Shown: positions 6,927 through 11,215 of the stretch, in pieces | How the letters are laid out: every line of letters starts with the position of its first letter | Position numbering within the stretch: the first letter of the stretch is position 1 | Assembly: GCA_017963875.1 (NCBI GenBank) | Contig: JAGCTA010000002.1 | Span: 1 to 11,215, forward strand | Length of the DNA: 11,215 nucleotides | Reading direction: 5' to 3' | Source: Victivallales bacterium | GTDB taxonomy: Bacteria > Verrucomicrobiota > Lentisphaeria > Oligosphaerales > Oligosphaeraceae | The notes under the pieces: model-generated | Database searches by the model: none | Seen by the model: only the letters and a program-made list of their open reading frames with translations | What the model was told of the DNA's origin: nothing | Position numbers and translations under genes: made by a program

Positions 6927-8680
6927 ACAGTATAAATGTGTGCCTTGGACTCTTTTCCCCACACCTTTTCAATGGTCAGGCGGATGGCTGTTGCGTGGAT
7001 TGTCGGCCAGGAGCGGCGGAAAAGACGGCAGTGGATTTCATCCTCAATGAGCAACGTTGTCCACGAACCATCGACAAGAGCATCAATACGCAGTTTTCTA
7101 GGGAGCATCGGCGGCATTTCCTTTGGCTCCATTACTCCTTCGAGTTTGCGCATGCGCTTGTCCTCATACTCCAGTACCGTGTCAAAGACGAATCGGCAGG
7201 CATTGATTGACTTCGGCGAATCCCATTCGTAGAGGACGGACTCTCCTTCGGCAAACCAACAGCCGTTGTCCTTGTCATCCATATCGCGGTCTGTCGGCTC
7301 CTGCAGGTTTGGGAAAGCGGTCTTTGCACACTTTGTCACATCGGAGACTTTTCTCTTGAATCCAGGAAGCATCACATCATCCTCCAGAAGTTGCTCCTGC
7401 AATTCCCTGATGTGATTCTGATAGACGCCGCGCGGTAAAACACCATGCTTGATGGCAATAGCGGCGGCGGTGCCGACCGCCTGCCCCATCAGCGCACACG
7501 TCGCCATGACTCGCGTCGCGCTCAGTCCCATGTGCGTACAGGAGATGTTCCTGCCCGCGAAGAACAGGTTGTCTATATTTTTCGAGTAGAGCGAGCGATA
7601 GGGGATGCCGAAGGGAGACGGCGGCGTATTGTGGGTGCTCAAAAAACCGACATGGCGAAACGCATCTGGATGATGGTCGTCCAGCGTCCAGCCGCCATAG
7701 CAGACGGTATCGTCGAAGCGTCCTCCAGCCATGATATCTTTCTGGCTGAGGATGTAGTCGCCGACGAAGCGTGCGCTTTCGCGTTTTCCAGGCAGCGAGC
7801 CGATCCAGTCGAGTTCGTAGTCGCGACAACGTCCATCGGGGTGGTTTTTCATGTATTCCCATACGCCATAGGCGATTTTCTTCAGTTCGAATTGAATTTC
7901 GTTTTCATCTGCGAGCGTATCGATATTGCCACCGTATTCCATCCACCAGAAATTGTTGTTTTCAGGCCATGGGCGGATGGAACTCCTGTTGAACTCCTTG
8001 CCGTTGGTTCGCTTGGCGAAGAAATCATCATCGAAATGGTACGCCCAAGGCGGCGGAATGAAGGGGATATGCTCCGTGCATTTGCGTAATTGGAGCAGAA
8101 TGGAGTTGCCCATGGTCTTGTCGTCGCCGTCGGGGTTCATAAGGAAATCCTCGTCGAACTCGGAAATCTTCTCGCGTCCTCTTCTGAATTCCGCGCCTGA
8201 AAGTCTGAGGATGCCATCGCCCGAACAATCTGCGAAGAGTTTTCCAGCGACATGGTATGTGCAGTATTCGCAGCCATTCCATCCTGTCACTGAAAGGATT
8301 TTGTTCCCTTCAGTTTCGACTTTCTGGACGGACGTATTCAAAACCAGCGTCAGATTCTTCTCTTGTATGGCGAGAGAATACATCTCGTCATCCCAGCGTG
8401 TGTAGCGCATCAATGGATTCCTATAGACATTGTCCAATTGGAGTTCTTCCAGAAGACCCGTTTCCTTTCTGCCTTTGCCATGGGCACCGCAGATGCCCAT
8501 ACGAATCTCACTGGACGCATTACCACCGAGGACAGGCCTGTCTTGAATAAGAATCACTCTAGTGCCGCCACGCGCGGCTGCCACAGCGGCGAAAAGCCCC
8601 GCAAGACCACCGCCGACCACGACGAAGTCCGCAGAAAGATGTCTTTCTGTCAAAACACTGCTGTTTTTTTCTGTTTTCAT
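6911..8680 (-). CDS. FAD-dependent oxidoreductase with discoidin-like C-terminal domain
   Basis: A 589-residue flavoprotein of the FAD_oxidored type. The dinucleotide-binding motif VVGGGLAG (Gly23, Gly25, Gly28) is followed by RPVLGGNASSEIR, typical of this family, and by a late FAGR segment (375-377) with SATRVMATCALMGQAVGTAAA closing the FAD fold. Residues from about 479 to the end look like a separate beta-sandwich resembling an F5/8-type (discoidin) domain: WDSPKSINACRFVFD, then PRKLRIDALVDGSW, then AIRLTIEKVWG. No signal peptide is visible, so it is probably cytoplasmic. Family members often sit in carbohydrate catabolism loci but few have a defined substrate. It is convergent with the operon and has its own leader; AAAAAGG lies 8 nt before the ATG. 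A role in the same pathway is plausible from location only. The 3' end overlaps a tandem repeat. Confidence 0.88.
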   Translation of the reverse strand: MKTEKNSSVLTERHLSADFVVVGGGLAGLFAAVAAARGGTRVILIQDRPVLGGNASSEIRMGICGAHGKGRKETGLLEELQLDNVYRNPLMRYTRWDDEMYSLAIQEKNLTLVLNTSVQKVETEGNKILSVTGWNGCEYCTYHVAGKLFADCSGDGILRLSGAEFRRGREKISEFDEDFLMNPDGDDKTMGNSILLQLRKCTEHIPFIPPPWAYHFDDDFFAKRTNGKEFNRSSIRPWPENNNFWWMEYGGNIDTLADENEIQFELKKIAYGVWEYMKNHPDGRCRDYELDWIGSLPGKRESARFVGDYILSQKDIMAGGRFDDTVCYGGWTLDDHHPDAFRHVGFLSTHNTPPSPFGIPYRSLYSKNIDNLFFAGRNISCTHMGLSATRVMATCALMGQAVGTAAAIAIKHGVLPRGVYQNHIRELQEQLLEDDVMLPGFKRKVSDVTKCAKTAFPNLQEPTDRDMDDKDNGCWFAEGESVLYEWDSPKSINACRFVFDTVLEYEDKRMRKLEGVMEPKEMPPMLPRKLRIDALVDGSWTTLLIEDEIHCRLFRRSWPTIHATAIRLTIEKVWGKESKAHIYTVEYRG

Positions 8681-8951
8681 CGGTAATACCTTTTTAACGG
8701 TTGCGACGCTATCCCCACGCTAGGAGGCGTGAAAAACGCGAGATACATGGCGTTCTTGCAATCATCCCAAAATTTCGCTACTACGGGTTGTTTTTTGCTT
8801 TCACTTGTCCCCGCAAAAGTGGAATTGTCTTAACATATACTGTATATTTTTCTTGTCCAGCAGCGGCTTGTATCGCAAGGTTGCCAAAAACAAAACGCTC
8901 TTTTCCCTATAAGGATCGGTAATAGCAACAAAGCCATGGTGGAAGATCAAA
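8681..8951. other. Non-coding leader region upstream of the FAD oxidoreductase
   Basis: No credible gene is seen here; a short plus-strand frame (8701-8922) has no recognisable domain and no ribosome binding site. The region holds the ribosome binding site of the FAD gene (near 8689-8693), a possible minus-strand promoter at 8832-8859, and an AT-rich 13-nt inverted repeat at 8835-8847 (ATATAC, T, GTATAT) that overlaps the -10 area and could be an operator. If the promoter is right, the leader is about 145 nt. Confidence 0.5.
8832..8859 (-). promoter_or_regulatory. Possible sigma-70-type promoter for the FAD oxidoreductase
   Basis: On the minus strand, TGGACA (8859-8854, five of six matches to TTGACA) is separated by 16 bp from TATGTT (8837-8832, four of six matches to TATAAT). 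The spacer and -10 region include the ATATAC/GTATAT inverted repeat at 8835-8847, so a repressor or activator could bind there. Consensus matches of this quality arise by chance in AT-rich DNA. Confidence 0.35.
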
Positions 8952-9007
8952 GACCCCGAAGGGGTCAAATATCAGTACCCCCAGATTGAGCGAAGCGAAA
9001 CCTGGGG
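8952..9007. repeat. Hairpin repeat element, copy 1 (REP-like)
   Basis: A perfect 6-bp hairpin GACCCC-GAA-GGGGTC (8952-8966) is followed by a second stem, CCCCAG (8979-8984) with CTGGGG (9002-9007), enclosing GAGCGAAGCGAAA. TGGGG at 9003-9007 could instead pair with CCCCA at 9014-9018. The combination of small GAA-loop hairpins and a GAGCGAA box recurs 77 bp downstream. I recognise this style from dispersed intergenic palindromic repeats, but I cannot test how many copies the genome has. Confidence 0.6.
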
Positions 9008-9028
9008 AAACCACCCCAAAACGATTCC

Positions 9029-9074
9029 GACCTCGAAGAGGTCGAACCTACCATCAGGGTGAATAGAGCGAAAC
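9029..9074. repeat. Hairpin repeat element, copy 2 (degenerate)
   Basis: GACCTC-GAA-GAGGTC (9029-9043) has the same hairpin architecture as copy 1. The one base pair that differs (C-G in copy 1, T-A here) changed on both sides, so pairing is kept. A GAGCGAAAC box follows at 9066-9074, 37 nt from the hairpin start; in copy 1 it is 36 nt. The CCCCAG/CTGGGG stem of copy 1 is not preserved here. Confidence 0.6.
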
Positions 9075-9100
9075 AAAAAAGCCTGCGAGTAATCGCAGGC
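9075..9100 (-). terminator. Rho-independent terminator of tRNA-His
   Basis: On the minus strand an 8-bp perfect stem, GCCTGCGA with TCGCAGGC and a TTAC loop (9100-9081), is followed by six T residues (9080-9075). It begins five bases after the CCA end of the tRNA, which fits termination of a monocistronic tRNA transcript. Confidence 0.8.
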
Positions 9101-9105
9101 AAAAA

Positions 9106-9183
9106 TGGGGTGCTTGACCGGGCTCAAACCGGCGACCTCCTGGGCCACAACCAGGCGCTCTGATCAACTGAGCTACAAGCACC
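9106..9183 (-). tRNA. tRNA-His (anticodon GTG)
   Basis: A complete cloverleaf reads on the minus strand from 9183. The 7-bp acceptor stem pairs GTGCTTG with CAAGCAC. The extra G-1 (9183) faces discriminator C73 (9109), the hallmark of tRNA-His. CCA is encoded at 9108-9106. The D stem is GCTC/GAGC, the anticodon stem is CCTGG/CCAGG with loop TTGTGGC and anticodon GTG, and the T stem is GCCGG/CCGGT with a G-T pair at 49-65. The D loop reads AGTTGATCA and the T loop TTTGAGC. Position 19 is therefore A where G is near-universal, and position 56 is T where C is near-universal, which keeps a Watson-Crick elbow pair. It has its own promoter and terminator. Confidence 0.96.
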
Positions 9184-9201
9184 ATCTTGATTTCATTGTA
9201 T

Positions 9202-9231
9202 TTAATATGCTCCAAATTTCACGATTGTCAA
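9202..9231 (-). promoter_or_regulatory. Promoter of tRNA-His
   Basis: On the minus strand, a consensus TTGACA (9231-9226) and TATTAA (9207-9202) are separated by 18 bp. Initiation would fall near 9195, giving a leader of about 12 nt before the tRNA 5' end. The promoter occupies the divergent region shared with hflX. Confidence 0.6.
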
Positions 9232-9257
9232 GACAGAACAGGCAAAAAATGAACAAG

Positions 9258-9272
9258 TGAGACTCAGTCTCA
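9258..9272. promoter_or_regulatory. 15-bp perfect palindrome upstream of hflX
   Basis: TGAGACTCAGTCTCA is a perfect inverted repeat around a single central base, ending 12 nt before the hflX ATG. It could be an operator or a small hairpin at the 5' end of the hflX message. There is no direct evidence of a binding protein. Confidence 0.4.
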
Positions 9273-9284
9273 ATAAATAAAAAT

Positions 9285-10565
9285 ATGTTTGAATCATCTC
9301 CAGAAACTCCTCACAAAGCATTTCTCATTGGCACTTTCAGCCAAGAGCAATCAACTGAAAAGGCTTCAGAACTCCTCCATGAACTTCATGAATTGACAGA
9401 CACGCTGGGGCTGGAAGTCATGGGAGAGCAGTTGGTGAAAATCCGCGAACCGAATCCACGCCTGTTATTGGGCGAGGGGAAAGCACGAGAACTAGCGGAG
9501 ACCGCCAAGGACGCAGGGGCGACTGTCATTATATTTGACGATTATTTGACGCCGTCTCAGCAACGCAACTGGGAAAACATGACGGGACTGGCGGTCATTG
9601 ACCGTCAGGAAGTCATTTTAGACATCTTTGCTGAACATGCGCGAACCAATGAGGCACGGTTGCAGATTCAACTTGCGCAGGCGAACTACTCCCTTCCAAG
9701 GCTCAAGCGCAAATGGGTCCATTTCAGTCGTCAAGGCGGTATGGGCGGCGCGGGTGGCCACGGTGCCAAAGGTGAAGGCGAACAGCAAATCGAACTCGAC
9801 TCCCGCATCATCCGCATGAAAATCGCCAAACTGAAAACTCAACTGTCGGAAGTTGCGACTCGCCGCTCCGTCCAACGTGCCAAGAGGCTCCGCAAACCCG
9901 TCCCCGTGGCCGCTATCGTCGGCTATACAAATGCGGGAAAATCTTCCTTGCTGAATGCGATGACACACGCGGGTGTCCTGTCAGAAGACAAATTGTTTGC
10001 GACTCTTGATCCGACGGTCCGACGCCTCACACTTCCTGGCGGACAGGACATTCTGCTTGCAGACACCGTGGGATTTATCCGAAAACTGCCAACCACCCTT
10101 GTCGAGGCATTCAAGTCAACTTTGGAGGAAACCACTCTGGCCGATTACATCGTGGAAATCGTCGATGCCTCATCACCGTCCTTTGAGGAACATCATCAAA
10201 CGACCCAGGATACGCTTGAACAGATTGGCGCAGGAAGAAAACCGACGTTGCTCGTGTTCAACAAAATCGACCTTCTTCCAGACACGTTGACACGCCAACG
10301 CCTTCTGCTGCGTTTTCCTGACGCCCTGCTAGTATCCGCCTCCACAGGAGAAGGGCTCGAAGAACTAGAGAAACGCCTGGCTGAACTCGCTTCCTTCTCC
10401 ACGGATGACTATTCCCTTCTCATCCCGCACAACCGTTATGATATCTTGGCGCGAATTCGTGAAGGCTGCTTCATCATCTCGGAGAATTATCTGGACATCG
10501 GAGTTCGGCTGGAAGTCAAGGCTCCCAAATCCATGCGTCCGTTGCTCAATAATTGGGAAATATGA
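9285..10565 (+). CDS. hflX: GTPase HflX
   Basis: A 426-residue HflX-family GTPase, a ribosome-associated protein known in other bacteria to split or rescue 70S ribosomes under stress. The N-terminal HflX domain includes LLLGEGKARELAE and a YLTPSQQRNWE segment. A glycine-rich linker follows (about 151-166: GGMGGAGGHGAKGEGE). The G domain has GYTNAGKSS (213-221, P-loop), TLDPT (G2), DTVG (260-263), NKID (326-329) and SAS (from 351). The length equals the usual family size. The linker departs from the common GTRGPGE wording but keeps the Gly-Glu end. The ATG at 9285 has no Shine-Dalgarno-like sequence; the preceding bases are A/T-rich (AATAAATAAAAAT) and follow a palindrome. It is divergent from tRNA-His and a housekeeping neighbour, probably unrelated to the glycyl radical operon. 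Confidence 0.96.
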   Translation: MFESSPETPHKAFLIGTFSQEQSTEKASELLHELHELTDTLGLEVMGEQLVKIREPNPRLLLGEGKARELAETAKDAGATVIIFDDYLTPSQQRNWENMTGLAVIDRQEVILDIFAEHARTNEARLQIQLAQANYSLPRLKRKWVHFSRQGGMGGAGGHGAKGEGEQQIELDSRIIRMKIAKLKTQLSEVATRRSVQRAKRLRKPVPVAAIVGYTNAGKSSLLNAMTHAGVLSEDKLFATLDPTVRRLTLPGGQDILLADTVGFIRKLPTTLVEAFKSTLEETTLADYIVEIVDASSPSFEEHHQTTQDTLEQIGAGRKPTLLVFNKIDLLPDTLTRQRLLLRFPDALLVSASTGEGLEELEKRLAELASFSTDDYSLLIPHNRYDILARIREGCFIISENYLDIGVRLEVKAPKSMRPLLNNWEI

Positions 10566-10606
10566 CTTTTCTGCGAGTTTCACTGCCATAAAAGCATCGT
10601 CTTGGC

Positions 10607-10634
10607 TTGAAACCTTCGCTCTAAACAATATATT
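10607..10634 (+). promoter_or_regulatory. Probable promoter of secG
   Basis: TTGAAA (10607-10612) and TATATT (10629-10634), each five of six matches to the sigma-70 consensus, are separated by 16 bp in the 123-bp gap between hflX and secG. This predicts a leader of about 48 nt. No terminator for hflX is evident in the gap, so read-through is also possible. Confidence 0.45.
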
Positions 10635-10688
10635 ATTTGTTTCATATCTACAAAAAAATCAATCACATAATCATATTGGGAGTCACTT

Positions 10689-11215
10689 ATGTCCACATTT
10701 CTGAGCGTTTTGCTAACCATTATCTCCATCCTTTCCGCGCTTCTGCTTATCGGCATTATCTTGATTCAGCAGAGCAAGACGCGTGGCGGTCTTGGCGCCG
10801 TTTCTGGGGGCATGGCCGAAACCATGTTTGGCGCTGGTGCCACCACCGTCCTGACCAAGGGAACCACTTGGCTTGCCATTATTTTCCTTATTTCCACACT
10901 TCTGCTTGCGGCAGTCACGGGACGCATGTCTTCCAAGTCTGTTCTGGAAAGGAACTCCTCCGTAGCGCAGATTGCTGAAAAGCAGGCCGCTGAAGAAAAA
11001 GCTGCCGAGGAAGCGAAAAAGGCAGAAGAGGCTAAGAAAGCCGAAGAGGCAAAAGCGGCAGAAGAGGCTAAGAAAGCAGAAGAGGCAAAGGCCGAAGAAG
11101 CAAAGAAAGCCGCTGATGCTAAGGTGGACGAGACTAAGAAAGCCGCTGACGCTAAGGTGGACGAAGCAAAGAAAGCCGTTGACGCTAAGGTGGACGAGGC
11201 TAAGAAGGCCGAGGA
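10689..11215 (+). CDS. secG: Preprotein translocase subunit SecG with long charged tail (3'-truncated)
   Basis: The start and the first 175 codons are present; no stop is reached before the window ends. SecG is the small accessory subunit of the SecYEG protein-export channel in the inner membrane. Two hydrophobic helices are predicted at about residues 4-26 and 57-77, joined by the family loop IQQSKTRGGLGAVSGG and followed by VLTKGTTWLAIIF, all typical. GGGAG at 10678-10682 lies 6 nt before the ATG. Ordinary SecG ends soon after the second helix (about 75-110 aa). Here residues from about 96 onward form a Lys/Ala/Glu-rich tail of AKKAEE-type repeats, then three 11-residue repeats (from residue 139, KKAADAKVDET and variants). 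By topology the tail should lie on the same side as the N-terminus. It is probably a long charged helix. Confidence 0.9.
   Translation, partial: MSTFLSVLLTIISILSALLLIGIILIQQSKTRGGLGAVSGGMAETMFGAGATTVLTKGTTWLAIIFLISTLLLAAVTGRMSSKSVLERNSSVAQIAEKQAAEEKAAEEAKKAEEAKKAEEAKAAEEAKKAEEAKAEEAKKAADAKVDETKKAADAKVDEAKKAVDAKVDEAKKAE
11103..11201 (+). repeat. Three in-frame 33-bp tandem repeats inside secG
   Basis: Units at 11103-11135, 11136-11168 and 11169-11201 each encode 11 residues of the form KKAxDAKVDEx, with few base differences, some of them synonymous. A fourth unit appears to start at 11202 and diverges early (KKAE) before the window ends. The 11-residue period suits a continuous amphipathic helix, and the near-identity of the units points to recent expansion by slippage. 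Confidence 0.85.

Noticed and set aside
7445..8089. 214-residue plus-strand open frame inside the FAD oxidoreductase
   Set aside because: It is antisense to a gene with clear FAD motifs, and shows no family resemblance.
8701..8922. 73-residue plus-strand open frame in the intergenic region
   Set aside because: It has no ribosome binding site and no recognisable domain, and lies over the leader and promoter area of the FAD gene.
8952..9100. CRISPR array made of repeated palindromes
   Set aside because: There are only two degenerate hairpin units plus an unrelated terminator, and no regular repeat-spacer pattern.
10637..10978. 113-residue plus-strand open frame overlapping secG
   Set aside because: It is in a different frame from secG, whose membrane helices and family motifs are clear.

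Overview
The window looks like chromosomal DNA of an anaerobic bacterium, because it carries two oxygen-sensitive glycyl radical enzymes and their activase. The class is less certain. The long charged SecG tail, the FAD-oxidoreductase/discoidin-like architecture and the hairpin repeats beside a tRNA would suit a PVC-group bacterium (Lentisphaerota/Verrucomicrobiota-like). That placement is a low-confidence inference with no phylogenetic marker behind it.

Positions 1-6851 hold a tightly packed plus-strand operon that continues upstream of the window. Its genes are the 3' part of an SGNH/GDSL-type hydrolase, glycyl radical enzyme A (684 aa), a radical-SAM glycyl radical activase with two ferredoxin-type clusters (300 aa), glycyl radical enzyme B (731 aa), and a Gfo/Idh/MocA-family oxidoreductase (346 aa). 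Gaps within the operon run from a 4-bp overlap to about 20 bp. Both glycyl radical enzymes have a Cys-Tyr-Glu active-site triplet, the Cys-x-Glu pattern of radical eliminases/dehydratases rather than the Cys-Cys of pyruvate formate-lyase. Both also have Trp where Tyr is usual after the radical glycine. A single activase between them probably serves both. No microcompartment shell gene, transporter or regulator is visible, so the substrate cannot be named. An esterase, two radical eliminases and a sugar-type dehydrogenase together suggest anaerobic catabolism of a hydroxylated, possibly esterified, carbohydrate-like compound.

A minus-strand FAD-dependent oxidoreductase (6911-8680), with a discoidin-like C-terminal domain, converges on the operon. 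The 59-bp junction is scarred. It contains a copy of the last 22 nt of enzyme B directly after the Gfo/Idh stop, then two 28-bp tandem units, one of which overlaps the 3' end of the FAD gene. The Gfo/Idh gene is also clearly lower in GC than enzyme B in the lines I counted. Together this suggests that the Gfo/Idh gene, perhaps with enzyme B, arrived by recombination.

Positions 8681-9105 are non-coding: a long leader and possible promoter for the FAD gene, two degenerate tandem copies of a hairpin repeat, and a rho-independent terminator. The terminator serves a minus-strand tRNA-His(GTG), which has an encoded G-1 and CCA and an unusual A19/U56 pair at the elbow. Divergent from the tRNA lie housekeeping genes: hflX (ribosome-associated GTPase) and secG (translocon subunit). 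The secG gene runs off the window in a long Lys/Ala/Glu tail that ends in 11-residue repeats.
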